Source: Acanthamoeba lenticulata (taxonomy: Eukaryota > Discosea > Longamoebia > Acanthamoebidae). Taken from it: 64,000 nt of DNA. The stretch lies in assembly GCA_002179805.1 (NCBI GenBank), contig NAVB01000563.1, positions 62,001 to 126,000 of the forward strand, written 5' to 3'. Below, in pieces: positions 1 to 10,670 of the stretch; positions within the stretch are counted from its first letter, which is position 1, and each line of letters starts with the position of its first letter. The position numbers were made by a program, and so were the translations under genes. The notes beneath the pieces were generated by a model. It saw only the letters and a program-made list of their open reading frames with translations, was not told where the DNA came from and did not search any database.

Positions 1-2
1 AC

Positions 3-1100
3 CACGACAAGAAGCGGCAGCTCACGGCCATTTCCACGTCGACCCGCGTTCAGCGCAGCCTCTTCACGCCTTACACGTCGCCAGAGGCCTCGGGTGAGGA
101 AGCCGACGTCCGCGAGATTCAGGAGCGGTGCGTGTCCCACTCGCGCGCGCATGTGCATGACTCTCCGCGCGCACAGCTGAGCTTGAGCGCTGACGCTGAA
201 GTACTCAACCGCTCGGTGGTCGCTTTGCACTCACAGGCTGCGGCGGCGGAGCCTGAGCAAGCGCATCCTGGACCGCCTGGCCTACTGGGAGAACATGCAG
301 CAGCGCCACAGCGTGGGCCCGATCCCCGCCGGCAACAAGACCTCGAGCCTCGCCTCCCGGGGTACGTCAGGCCCTGCGTTCTCCCCTCCTACCGTGTTAC
401 CTCCCTTCCCGAGTCCTGAGGCTCACGCGGGATATCACCGTCGGCGTCGGCGTCGGGAACCGGCGGCGCAGGTTCGTCCTACCTTCGGCCCAACACGCGG
501 TCGCCGAAGCTCGGGGAGCGAGAGCCGCACCGCCGAGCGTCGGAAGGCGACGAGAATGACAACGACAGTGAGAAGGACAAGGGCAAGGGGAAGGAGAAGG
601 CGCCCGAGGACGACAGTGGCAGCGGAACAGGCGCCGCTACGGCGACCAACCCGACCGAAGAGCTCAGGGGATCGCGCCGCCGGGTCGAGCTCCGAGTCGA
701 GCCGGACGATCTCGAGAAAAACGCCAAGAACAAGGCCGACGCGTCGCCGTCCAAGAGTTCGGCGGCTGCCGAGGATGCCGGCCAGAGCTCGGAAGAGGCC
801 GAGTCAGGCTCGCGCACCGTCGACGAGGCAACCTCGGCCAAGCGCAAGTTCCTCAAGCGGTCTTCGTCGTCCAATAACTCGATGACTCGCAAGCGGCTGA
901 GCACGAGCGGGAAGTCGTTGCGAGATGTAAACGCGCGGTTATCTCTGGCCTCAGGCACTTCAGGCCTGTCGGCCTCCGGGCCGGTGGCGATGGCCACCGA
1001 CGAGCTCACCTCTTCGGCAACCGTCGCTGGCATCAACCAGATCTTCTACGGCAAAGCGGAGCTCGTCAAGCTCCTCTTGGAGCTCGATGAATTTGACTGA
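3..1100 (+). CDS. 3' end of an unrecognised acidic/Ser-rich protein (partial)
   Basis: The coding sequence enters from the left edge. Three exons can be read, 3-127, 237-361 and 472-1100, joined by GT-AG introns (GTGCGT...CAG and GTACGT...CAG); phases agree and the frame stays open to TGA at 1098-1100. The visible protein begins with a basic/polar stretch, then a helical piece containing RILDRLAYWENMQQ, and becomes a long low-complexity region rich in Ser, Glu, Asp and Lys with several basic patches. It ends in a short hydrophobic tail, AELVKLLLELDEFD. I do not recognise a domain. The low-complexity part is probably disordered and the protein may be nuclear or cytoskeletal, but that is only inference. 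The missing 5' part must lie upstream of this window. Confidence 0.7.
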
Positions 1101-1240
1101 GAGTGCCTCAAGAGTAGCACGAAATGTAAGAGAAGTGTTGTGATTAATCTTGTTCGCGAAGTGGAGACGAAGAGTGTCCCTCAGCAGCAGTGCACAGAAA
1201 CGAAAGAATACTTCCTTCGCCTTTTCCTGGCTCCGGACAA

Positions 1241-1248
1241 TATAAAAG
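1241..1248 (+). promoter_or_regulatory. TATA-box-like element upstream of the Golgin A7/ERF4-like gene
   Basis: TATAAAAG lies about 50 bases upstream of the ATG at 1298, a spacing that fits a core promoter with a very short 5' leader. The assignment rests only on motif and position. Confidence 0.45.
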
Positions 1249-1297
1249 TACACAGCGTAGGCGGGCAATACAATACAACTCGGTACAGAAGAGTAAG

Positions 1298-2036
1298 ATG
1301 CAAGCCACAACGCACTTGATCGTCTCCGCACCCGCCCAGGTGCGCGTGGATATGCGGCGGTCTTTTTTCGGACCGCCGAGCTTCGACGAGTCGATTCCGT
1401 TCCTTTTGCGTGACCGCGTACCGGACCACCAGTACTGCGCGACCATCCATGGCCTCAACGACACCCTTCGGTCTCCCTGCGTTTGGCGGACGCTCATGTG
1501 GTTGAGCGTTCTCGCTTGCTGGGGTGTTCTGGGAGTTCTCATTTGGGTTATCTTCCAAGACACCTTCTACATAGAGTGGATCTGGATTTGCCAAGCCGGC
1601 ATTGTTCTCTCCGCCATCATGACTGCCGTCTTCTCCATCGCCTACGTTCTCGACGTATGCTTTCTTCTCTTCTTCACTTGTTTTTACTTACTCTCTTTTT
1701 CGATGACTCATACGCTTTGTTTCACAGTTGAAGAAGAGGGTTGAGTGCTACCTCGCCAGCGTGAACCAGCACTACAACCCACAGGGCCTCCACTTCCGTC
1801 TGGAGAGGGGCTATCGCCGCTGGCAGCTCGTTATTGACATCGTGTCGCACGCGACTGGCGTCGTCCACGCCCAAGCGACGAGCATGGACCAAAAGGCCCC
1901 GTTGCTGATGCAGCCTGCCCTCTACCAGCCGAACCCTGCCGACCTCCAGGGCTACTCGCAACCACCGCAGGCCTACGGCAGCTACAGCCAGGTGGCCTAC
2001 CAGTACCAGCAGCCCCCATCCGTCAACAACGTCTGA
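1298..2036 (+). CDS. Golgin A7/ERF4-like (CHIC-type) membrane protein
   Basis: Two exons (1298-1654 and 1728-2036; intron GTATGC...ACAG) give 221 residues. The start at 1298 follows a TATA-like box; an in-frame ATG further upstream would add a low-complexity leader. Residues about 65-120 hold two hydrophobic segments, and the C-terminal half carries NQHYNPQGL followed by LERGYRRWQLVIDI. This resembles the end of the Golgin A7/ERF4 family, where a 'Y-x-PQG-L ... ERG-R--EI' pattern is typical. Members of this family (GOLGA7, Erf4, CHIC1/2) are palmitoylated Golgi or vesicle proteins; GOLGA7 and Erf4 are partners of DHHC palmitoyltransferases that act on Ras. The tail is Gln/Tyr/Pro-rich. Family placement is from motif recall and is moderately secure; the role as a palmitoyltransferase subunit is inferred. 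Confidence 0.6.
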
Positions 2037-2421
2037 GCGGATGAATCCGCCTCGTGCCGCTCACACAACTGTACAGTCCTAATTTTTGGCCATTTGCAAA
2101 ATGCACATTAAAAAAGAACAAAAGACCAGGTTGTTGAGCGTAAAACTGCCCCGTGAGGTGGTGCGAGACTCGGAGTTGCGCGAGGGGGTGTTGTGCCTAA
2201 GAAATCTGAACGATGGTCTCTGGCGCCAACGCGGGAGAGCCACCGCGATTCTCTTCGGCAAGCGGGCGGTTCCGCGCCAACGACACCCGTTGACACTGCA
2301 ACCAGCCAGACTTTTCAAATGTCGGGCGAGCAAGCTAGGTCCCCCTTACATCCCCTCGCACTTGTATACAGCTTTACTCACTGCCCCAAGTACCTCGTAA
2401 CCATCACACTCCCTGTAAACA
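2037..2421. other. intergenic, no gene seen
   Basis: 3' flank of the Golgin A7/ERF4-like gene and promoter of the DUF4397 gene. Short open frames here overlap each other in several frames and show no splice-consistent coding pattern. ATTAAAAAA near 2107 could serve as a polyadenylation signal. Confidence 0.5.
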
Positions 2422-3443
2422 ATGCTGCACCGCAGTGCTCAGCTGCTTTTGGTCGCTTTCACGGTCCTTCTTCTCTGGTCCGTCGTGCCCAGCGAGGCCA
2501 AGGCCCGGCTCAACTTTTTCCACGCCGTTGCCGGAGGGCCGACAGTGGACATTCAGCTGCAGTCCAAGATCAACACCACGGCGCACGCCATCTTCAACGA
2601 CCTCGAGTATGAAGAGTACACTGACTATTACCACGCCGAGGCCGGTATTTACGACATTCGTGTGGTGTCGCACGAGGACTCCTCCAAGGTACCTTAGCCC
2701 CTGTGTGCTGGACTCGCAAGCGGCTGGCTTGGCAGTGGCTCACCTGTCTTTGGGGACAAAGGTCGTCATGGTGCTTGAGAACAAGCTTCTTATCAGCGGC
2801 GTAGACTACACGATGGTCCTCTCCGGGCTGCTGTCCGACCAGGAGAAGTTCCCGTTGCGCGTGATCACATTCATTGACGACAACACCGAGCCCGATGATG
2901 GGCAAGCCAAGTTCAGGTGCGGCGAAACTCAGCCTTCTCATGCCTTCATCAACTCACCACTTCTGCTCTTCCTCCCCGTGCCCAGGTTCATCCACGCTGC
3001 GGCTGGTTTCAACCAGCTCGATGTGGTGCTTGGCGGACGCAAGATCTTCACCAAGGTCAGGTTTGGGGAACACGGCGAGCTTGTTGGAACTGGTACGTTG
3101 GAGCATTCCTGTCAATGAGCACCTTCTTGCCCACATGTACCTTTCTATGTCAACAGGCTATGCCGATGTGGACTCTGATAAGTACACACTGCTCGTAACG
3201 GAGCGCGGCCTCACGTTTGATGACACCACTCTCAGCCTAGACGACGGCGATGTGCTCACTGTACGTCTTCTCAATTTCTTGCCTTTGCGCTTTGCAACTT
3301 CTAACTGGGCACGGGATCAGGTGTATGCTGTCGGCGTCCGAGGAAGCGATAAGTACGAGCCAACGCTGGTGTCGCAGATTACTCAAGAGAATGATGACTC
3401 AGCCAGCTCCACGCTGTATTCCTGGATGACTCTTTTGCTGTAA
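2422..3443 (+). CDS. secreted protein with two DUF4397 domains
   Basis: Five exons (2422-2688, 2762-2916, 2986-3092, 3157-3260, 3321-3443) sum to 251 residues. An N-terminal signal peptide of about 26 residues ends near VVPSEA. Two similar beta-rich modules follow. Each starts with a 'RFIHAAAG/LNFFHAVAG' strand and continues with 'VDI/DVVL', an acidic-Tyr turn (EEYTDYYH; GYADVDSDKY) and a final 'G-Y-x-V' strand. This is the DUF4397 pattern, best known from bacterial cell-surface and exported proteins. The first intron ends in a less usual AAG acceptor, chosen because it keeps the beta-strand order; a CAG a few bases upstream would break the frame. Function is unknown; an extracellular or phagosomal location is inferred from the signal peptide. 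Confidence 0.72.
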
Positions 3444-3535
3444 CTGGAAGCACTTGTGCTCTGGCATTTGTAAATAGTGAATGGGGTAAACATGCCTTTT
3501 CCAAACATCAGGTTGCTGGTCAGCTATACACAAGC

Positions 3536-3607
3536 GGTTCGGTGGTGTAGTGGTATCACGTCTGCCTCACACGCAGTAGGTCCTGGGTTCGAACCCCAGT
3601 CGAACCA
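3536..3607 (+). tRNA. tRNA-Val(CAC): tRNA-Val (anticodon CAC)
   Basis: A 72-nt cloverleaf: acceptor stem GGTTCGG/TCGAACC with discriminator A, D-arm in GTGTAGTGGTATCAC, anticodon loop CTCACAC (anticodon CAC, reading GTG), and a perfect T-arm CTGGG-TTCGAAC-CCCAG. One T-T mismatch closes the top of the anticodon stem. There is no intron. The internal A box (TGGTGTAGTGG) and B box (GGTTCGAAC) act as the Pol III promoter. It lies in the short gap between a + strand and a - strand gene. Confidence 0.95.
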
Positions 3608-3608
3608 A

Positions 3609-3613
3609 TTTTT
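3609..3613 (+). terminator. Pol III terminator of tRNA-Val
   Basis: A run of five T begins one base after the discriminator base, the normal position and form of an RNA polymerase III stop. Confidence 0.8.
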
Positions 3614-3646
3614 GTTGTCCTTAAATTTTATTTCGGACCTCCCTAT

Positions 3647-4979
3647 TCAGTTGTCGGGCTGACCTTCCACGCACTCGCCAACAAAGACGACCAGGTTGTC
3701 CAGAGGCAGAGGATTCTCTTCGCGCGTGGCCAGGTCGTCGAAGAACTTGTGTATCGTCTGCTCCTTGTATCGTAGACTGAAAAAACCAATCGAGTCAGTG
3801 TTGTGCGCACTACAAAAGCAGGACGGCAGACAATAGGGCAAGTGAAGAACCTGAAGTGGATGAGCACAAACGTGTTTGTCGGATGTGCCAGCACGATGTC
3901 CTGCAGCTGGTTCCAGTGGATGTGCCCGTCTCGCTCGGCCCGCTCTATGAAGGTGGCATCGTCCTGCGCACGGTCCTAAGTGAGTATGAAAAGGCGGGAG
4001 TCCAAGCTCTGGCGCACATGTACCTCTTCCGGGTCTGGGATGAAGGTGCATTCGGTGATGATGACTGGGTAGTCAAAGATCTCTGGGTGCGCCTCGAAGA
4101 CGCGAATCGAGGTGTCACCCAGGTAGACAAACAGCGGAGCGTAGGTCTCCGCTTCGATCACTTCCCCGGCTTTTCGCAGCCGCGCGAGCTCGCGGCCGGG
4201 CATGCCTCGGTACTCGGGCTTGAGATGCTTCTTCCGCTCGGCAAAGGCGTAGCCCACGCAGGCCACCTGCAGCTCGCAAAGAGGGTCCGTGAGCCGTGCG
4301 CACAGGAACGAGAGAAGGAGGAGACAGTACCGAGTGAAAGCACCGGAGGACGGAGACTTGAAAGAGGCCGTCCTTGATCAGGTAGCGGTCGCCAGGTTTG
4401 ACCGGCTGCAGCTTGCCGCCCATGAAGCCAAAGCCCTCTGGAATCGGGCCGCCCCAGTTGAGCTGTGCCGAGGCTTTGATGTACTCTTCTGTCACGCTCG
4501 CCACCTCCTGTACCGCACCGCACCGGCCGGTTTAACCCCATAAGAGCAATAGCTCTGGGCGTGTGTGCCTCAGGGAACTAACCTCAGGACAGAAGAGGGT
4601 CATGCCCTCACGCTTGCTCATGTAGCCCACGTCCGCTGAGTGGTCCGAGTGCGTGTGCGTCAGGAACACGTACTTGGGTTGCCTGCGCACACGTTGCGTT
4701 GTTCACTCGTCAGCTGCCCAGACACCTCGAAGAGGGAGAAGGGGGGGGAAGATACCTGCCCCGGCACATGCCGGCATCTAGGCCCACCTGAAGCTCGGGA
4801 ATGTGGAAGAAGGTCTTGTCAGCCGAGCGGGAGTAGCCGGTGAGAGTAAGGGGAGGTCGCGTCGGCAGCTTCCACGTCTTCCATATCCGCTCCGGATTAT
4901 TAGGCTTCAACGTTGCTTTTCGAACTGGTGGTGTGGGAGCACGAGCCGTTGTGTGCTCTGTTGTTGTGCTGCTCTCCAT
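3647..4979 (-). CDS. tRNase Z (short-type, TRZ1-like) 3' tRNA-processing endonuclease
   Basis: Six exons on the minus strand (4756-4979, 4583-4682, 4331-4507, 4024-4266, 3851-3963, 3647-3776) join in frame to 328 residues. The metallo-beta-lactamase zinc motif HTHSDH follows LDAGMCRGRQPKYVFL, as in plant TRZ1. Downstream are VGYAFAERKKHLKPEY, the VYLGDTS zinc-ligand strand, the ITECTFI strand and RDGHIHW before VLIHFSLRY, which supply the remaining His/Asp ligands. Enzymes of this family cut the 3' trailer from pre-tRNAs before CCA addition. The length fits the short form. An N-terminal extension of about 50 residues precedes the catalytic core. By chance or not, the gene ends only 40 bases from tRNA-Val on the other strand. 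Confidence 0.85.
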
Positions 4980-5080
4980 TTGTCAGTCCGTTGTGCTGGC
5001 GCTGTGTGGTTTGCGTGGTCGAGCTGTTTATTTTTATAACACATTAAAATTTATTTTCGGCAACATTTCCAGCTTCGTCT

Positions 5081-8000
5081 TCACGAAAGTCCATGACGCC
5101 AGGAGGCACGGGCGGAAGCTGCGGCGCCAGAGACCTCGCTCAAGTAGAGCCTCATCGCGGCTCCACCCAACGGGTGCTTCGGATCGGCGCTCGTTCGCAT
5201 GTGGTACTGCAGCGCCGCTCGGAGATAGGGCGTCTTGTCCAACGTCACCAGGCGCCTCTGTGAAACAAGTTTGCGCATAAGCTCACTTGGGCCAAAACCA
5301 CACAAACCAGCTGGAAAAAGAAGAGGAACCTGAAGGTTGGAGCGGGACTTGATGTCGAAGCGCCAGTCTGGCGGTCGCTGGTACTGCTCGCGGATGAGGT
5401 GCTTCAACCGCGGGAGGCGAATGTCGCGCCGCACGAGAAGCATCGTGATCTCGTCTCCAAAGACGCACTTGATACGCACGCGATCTGCGGCCCGCCTCTG
5501 CCACCACCAGTCATCCATGGACGCGATGGCCCTCTCTTGCGTGCTGGACGCCTCGTGGTGGTGATGATGATGCTGGTTGTCAGGCATGCTATTGGAGGCC
5601 TTCTTCCGCCGCTTTGCGCCGCCTCCGTCCTTCGTCTTGGTCTTCTTCTTTTTCTTCTTCTCCTTCTCCTCTTTCTTTCTCGTCTGGGTCGGCGAAGCAA
5701 CAGTCTCGTGCTCCTCCTTCTCCTGCTGCAGCGCCTCGGTCTCGGTCGCGCGGGCGTTGTTACTCTCTACGTCCTCGGGCTTCGCGGCTGTGGGCCACTT
5801 CTCCGCCTTCGTTTTCGTTTTCGTCTTCTTCTTGTGCTTCTCTTTCTTGACTTCGACGTCGACGAGAGGGCGCTCCGTCGGAAGGAGTTCGGCGACGGAG
5901 TGGCGTCGTCGGGTGGACCGCTTGATCTTCTCCACCGCGGTGTGCTGTTGGCATTGAAGAGCTTCCTTCTGGATCCTCTTCGCATCAACTCGGTTCAAGC
6001 TCTTCGACTTCTTTCGCTTGAATCGCTCTGGCGTGCCGACATGATCGAGCGATGTGTGGATGGCGACGACGGCGCCGCCCTCCTTTTCCTTCTTCGCTTT
6101 CTTTCGTTTTGTTTTCGCTTCGCTCTTCTCTTCGTTCTTGGCCTTCTGGCTGAGCTTGCGCCCTTCCTCGAGCGAGCCGAGTGTTCCCCTCCGCTTGAGC
6201 TTGCTCGCGGCGGGAGCCGGCTCGCCGGTTGTCTCGTCGTCTCTGCGAACGGTCTCCGCGTTGTGCCAGCTGCTGAGGAGTCCATTTTTCTTGGGCGAGT
6301 TGAGCTCATGCTTGATCTCCTTCGCGCTGCCCTTGCTCAGGCTCTTCGATCGAACCTTCTCCTTGGTTTTTCGTCTTCGTTCTTTTAGGTCCGAGGCATC
6401 GCTTTCTTTCTTTTCGACCCCAGTCCCGATGGCCGTAGAAGACGCGTCCGTCGAGGCCCAGGTCAAGGCATCTCCCGAGGACACAAGCGAGTCGGCACGC
6501 TTGGTAGAGCGCGCCTTCTTCAGTTCCTTCCGGTTGGTCTCCTCACCAGGGGCCTTCCCGTACTTGCGCGACTTTCGGCGCGCCGCCCTGTCCGCCTTCT
6601 GAACCTCCAGCACGCTGGGCTCCTCGGCCCCAGACTCTCGCCCCGCGGACGTCTCTTTCATGGCGTCGGCCATCGGCGTGGCGCAGGCGTCCTCTTCGGC
6701 GGCTCGACGGTCAAAGGCCACCCGGGCCTCCTCCGAGATCGACGCCAGAGCCGTTGACAACTGCTGGCCGAACTGCTGACGCTTCTCCATCTCGTCCGCT
6801 CGCCGCTGCTCTTCGTTAAGGCTCAGGAGGATCTGCGTGCCTCGCTTCTCTCGCGGCGTGACGGGGATCGAAAGCCGCCGTTGTTTCCGGGCCTCCTTCT
6901 GCAGGGCGCGCACGGAAGGCGCCAGCGGCGGCAGAGGCGGGACCGCCGCGCTGGCCTCGCCGTCGTTGCGCTTCGCGGTCTTCCCGGCATTCAAGCCGCT
7001 CTGGCTTGGCTTGGGGGAGGACGCCCCCGCGGGGGTCTCCGCGCTCGAGGAGGGCGAGGCCAGGGGGCTGCCCGTTGTGTGAGACGACAGAAAGCTTCGA
7101 GACAGCGTCAGGTAGTGTTTGAGCGCTCGTGGCGACTTGCGCTTGGGCCCGCTCGGCTCTGTCTCGCGGGCTGGCGTCGACCGGCGCTCGTCTGGCATCG
7201 TGTGGGTGGTGGAGTCTGTCGAAGGCGACGGGTCCGTCGAGCCCAGCAGGCTCCAGTGGCCGATCATGAGGCTCAACCGCTGGCGCGCCCTGGGCGTCGT
7301 CGACGAGCTCCCGCCCTCTGCGCCGGTCTTCCTCTTGGGCGTCGGGGGCGAGGAGCCCTCCTTGACCCCGGCCATGGCCAGCTCCAGCAGCTGGCGGGCG
7401 TCGTGGTTGGTGGTCGACGCGAGCGTCTCGATGAGGCCGTCGATGGTGCCCTGCTTGGCGTGGCTTTCGCCCACTGGGCTGCCTGACTGCCCGAACAGGA
7501 CCAGGTCGTCGACCGAGAGCTTGTTGGGGATGGCGGACGTCGTGTGGCTCTTGTGCGGCTTAGGCGTCTTGGCACCGCTCAGCGAGAAGGACGAGATGGA
7601 GAAGGAGGACAGCTTGAGCGACGTCCCGGTGTGGGAGTGCTGCGGGCAGTTGATGCCCCACAGCGCCGACGCGTTCTTGGCGCCGCGCCGCTCGGTCTGG
7701 GAGGGCTCATCGAGCGCTGCTTCATCGCCATCCACCAGCATCTTGAGTCGTCGCTCGAACCTCTTCCTGTGGCCTGCTCGGCCCCACATGCACACGTTCA
7801 CGCCGCGTTAGAAGCACGGCATCGATCATCGTGATGCCACCTCGTTCAGAGCCTGTGCGCGTACCGATGCTCTTCATGCCCATCGAGCGGAGGTCGTGCT
7901 TGTCGATCTGGGTCAGGTACTGCCCGGTGACTTCGTTCCGCCGGAAGGCCGGCACGTACATGCCCATGCACAGCAGGTCGAGCCACATGCACACGTCGCG

Positions 8001-8860
8001 CACGCTCCACTGCCAGAGACCAGTCGAATGAGTCAACAAGCACAATCTCGGAGCTAAAACCTGGCCAGGGCGAGGGTCACGCGCGCACCTCCTGGAAGGG
8101 GACAGTCTTGAGGCGCACGAGGGCCGCGATGACGGCGGCGCCGTTGGTAACGACGTCGCCACCGAGGTCGTCCCACAGGGCGGAGGAGACGGAGGAGGCA
8201 GAGGACGAGGCCGAGGACACCGACGAGTCCGACCCGCCTGCGCTCCGCACGCTCAGCGAGTGGAAGAGTCCGCCGCTGGTGGCCAGCTTTGCCTTGCTGC
8301 GAGCCGACACCGAACCGGCGTTTGTTCTCCGCGCCGGCGAGGGCATTGGTGATGCTTCCTTGCTTCGTGGCTCCTCTTGGTCGCGACCAAGCCCGATCTG
8401 CTCTTCCAGACGCGTGGGAGCAGAAGGTAGACAAAGAGAGTGCGTGGTGAGTGGAGAGGATAAAAACCCGGGTGGCGGCCAGTTGCCGGGAACGCCTCCT
8501 TGGCTGGGCTAAAAAAAGAGACGCGAAACGGGAGAGTAATACAGCCAAGCGGCAAAGTGGGAACAGCAACGGCACGCCGACGAAGAAGAACGAAAACGCA
8601 AACAACGCGAAGATTAAGGGAGAGGGAAGGAGGAAGGGGAGGGAGGGAACGGGTACCGGGAGGGCGGTCACCATGTGGGCGCGGTCGAGGCTCGTCAACG
8701 TGGCGCGCCGCTTCAGCGGTGTCTTTTTGGCGAGATTGGGGGAGAGGGGGGCCTGGCCCGTCGGAGATGCAGAAGGTGGCAACTCGTCGGGGGTAAAGGC
8801 GGGGGCGACCATCACCTCCTCTTCTCTGTTCTTGAGCCGCAACGACGCGAACCGCCACAT
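5081..8860 (-). CDS. SAM-domain protein with Lys/Ser-rich middle and C-terminal PB1-like domain
   Basis: Five exons (8672-8860, 8089-8397, 7865-8009, 5330-7773, 5081-5257) give 1087 residues. The first in-frame ATG is at 8860. The SAM domain (about residues 167-231) starts WSVRDVCMWL and ends DLRSMGMKSIGHRKRFERRL; the splice at 7774-7864 is needed to complete this last helix. Next come about 700 residues of low complexity, very rich in Lys/Arg/Glu and Ser, with phosphorylation-like RRxS patches and a His run. The C-terminus (RIKCVFGDEITMLLV ... WRFDIKSRSNLQ, then RRLVTLD) has the strand pattern of a PB1 domain with the basic Lys in strand 1. The last intron (5258-5329, 72 nt) has no stop codon and is frame-neutral, so retention would add 24 residues. 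Both end domains are oligomerisation modules, so a scaffold role is inferred. Confidence 0.72.
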
Positions 8861-9159
8861 TGCCGAGTGGTTACGGAGGGCTTCCTCCTCGCTCTGGCCG
8901 GCTCCGTCCTTCTCGTTGTCTCCTTTGATGTGTTTTTTTATTTTCCTTTAATTCACTTTGAATACTGTCACCACCAGCTCCCGGGCGTCTCAGTCCCTCT
9001 CTTTTGGGGCGCGGGTAGACTTGCACAGCTGGCAACGGGGTTCAACGCCCGTGCTGGGTTGGACAGTCCAGAGGACCTAAACTGATGAGGGTGTCGCCCA
9101 AGAGAGAGAAAAATGTGGAGTATGTGTCGAGAGTCCGACCTGCTGGTCTTACGGTTGAC

Positions 9160-9199
9160 ATGTCGTCTTAACTCCGAACCCGAACCTCCCGAAACGTTT
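9160..9199 (+). repeat. left terminal inverted repeat
   Basis: 40 bases beginning ATGTCGTCTTAACTCCG and ending with the palindrome AAACGTTT. They are identical to the reverse complement of 10469-10508. Confidence 0.85.
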
Positions 9200-9441
9200 C
9201 GGCTGCGCCAACGGGAGGAAACGGCCCAGCAGCCAGTCGCAGGCCGCGCCACAAGTGGAAAAAACCAGGCGTGTTGTGGAAAGATAGAAATAAAATAAGA
9301 AAACATTTTTCTCAAGCGTTCAAATAACGAAGGCATTTCCGGCGGGATATGCTGTGAGATGTTAAACTCAACAGGCATTCCTTCAATACATGAAGTTTTC
9401 CAAGCAAACAATTTTAAAACAAAAATAAAATAAGGGATTAC

Positions 9442-10382
9442 CTGATGTTCAGCTATTTTGGCTTGTTTTTTAGCAGGAAGAGAGGTATCTCCAGCTGCTT
9501 GGCAGTGAGGACAAAACTCTGGATTCTTCAAGTTCTTCACATTGTAGTTCTTGTACAACACCTAAAAAAAAACAATTAGTTTTTCACACAAAACCAATAA
9601 AAGACAATAAAACAAATAAATACCTTGTAAATAAAGTAAGTTTTGCTTAAAGGTTGTTGTTCAGGGGCTTGTTTGAGTGCTTGTTCTTGGTACTTGCTGT
9701 AGAACTTGTCATTGTCTTGTAGTTTCAGGCAGTGAGCTCGTCCACTTCGATAAGAGGCTTGTTGGTCGATAATCTGGTGGGCTAAATCAAGGCGATCTTT
9801 GTTCACAACTTGTTTTGTTGTATAAGGCATGTACTTCAATTTCAAGAGAGGAGGATGTTGCAGGTTTTTAGCCTGCTTGAAAGTTGAAGGTGACGTTTTA
9901 AACAACTGAAGAGCTGCTTTTTGTGGTAGATTTTTGAAGAGGAAATGATATAAAGAAAGGCGATAAGGGCTAGTTGGTGGTAAACTTGCCAATAGCTCAT
10001 GGATATTGGCTACCACTTGCTGGGTCACCTCACCATCTTGAGCTTGCTCTTTCTGAATTGTTTTTCCCTTCTCAACCTGACCACATTCAACCAAATCAAA
10101 TAAATGGGATTTTTGAATCTCCAAATAAATGAGTTTTTGTTTAGTCTGCTCAAAAGCAAGACCTAGGTTATTGACGGTGCTTGTCAGTTCAGCAATTAAT
10201 GCATCTCTTTCAGCAAAATCTTTTTTCAATTGCGAATTTTTCAATTGCAATTTATTGATTGATCTTTTGAATTCATCACATTTAAGTGAATCTTTCTGCC
10301 GTCGTTCTCGTTGAAGTTGATTTCGACGAGCAAGTTGCTCTTCAGAGTAGTGCCGCTTCTTCTTCCCCCCCTCACTCTCCAT
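9442..10382 (-). CDS. element-borne ORF: bZIP/coiled-coil-like N-terminus and CxxC motif, apparently truncated
   Basis: Exon 1 (9624-10382) starts at an ATG, and exon 2 (9442-9561) follows a 62-nt intron with an A/T-rich GTATTT...TTTAG. Together they encode 293 residues without a stop. The N-terminus is basic (KKKRHYSEEQLARR, RERRQK) and runs into a heptad-like leucine-rich stretch. The middle contains LSLYHFLFKNLP and the end contains YRSGRAHCLKLQD followed by NPEFCPHC, a possible zinc half-site. A further GT-AG intron (9352-9441) could lead to a third exon, but that frame runs through the inverted repeat into flanking DNA, ending at 8968. I cannot name the family; the pattern suggests the N-terminal part of a transposase or a protein hitchhiking on the element. 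Codon use is A/T-ending, unlike all neighbours. Confidence 0.5.
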
Positions 10383-10468
10383 CCTCCTTGTCGCGCCAGC
10401 GCCCCGGAGAAATGATGGCGGTGGGAGTGACTCCCACTTTATACCTGTCGAAAATTTCGTTTTTTCGC

Positions 10469-10508
10469 AAACGTTTCGGGAGGTTCGGGTTCGGAGTTAA
10501 GACGACAT
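10469..10508 (+). repeat. right terminal inverted repeat
   Basis: Exact reverse complement of 9160-9199. It starts AAACGTTTCGGGAGG and ends GACGACAT. It lies about 160 bases upstream of the start codon of the SAM-kinase gene, so it may now be part of that promoter. Confidence 0.85.
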
Positions 10509-10670
10509 ATTGCAACCGGAGACAAACTAGCTGGTCCAAACCGTTGTGAAGTCAATAATCTTGTGTTCCAAGCGCTTCGCTAATCAAGAGCTCTCCTGCC
10601 CTAAGCTCTTCGCGTTCGTTTCCGCATTCGCTCTTTCGGAGCAGCAATATTGCCCCCCCCCCGAGACACA

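Larger units (their letters stand above)
9160..10508. mobile_element. AT-rich element bounded by perfect 40-bp terminal inverted repeats
   Basis: The segment is visibly richer in A and T than both flanks. Its edges are exact 40-bp inverted copies (9160-9199 and 10469-10508), and imperfect matches such as GGTTG continue a few bases outward on both sides. It holds one intron-containing ORF on the minus strand. It lies between two divergently transcribed SAM-domain genes. This is the layout of a terminal-inverted-repeat DNA transposon or a deletion derivative of one. I see no convincing target-site duplication, and the ORF lacks a recognisable DDE catalytic core, so the copy is probably non-autonomous or decayed. 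Confidence 0.6.

Noticed and set aside
5399..6388. Leu/Phe-rich open frame opposite the Lys-rich part of the SAM/PB1 gene
   Set aside because: Antisense of Lys codons gives Leu/Phe; it is not a membrane protein.
8869..9050. tRNA-like A box (GCCGAGTGGTTACGG) and B-box-like GGTTCAACGCC about 165 bases apart
   Set aside because: The T-arm does not pair, no anticodon arm can be drawn and the spacing is too large. Chance similarity.
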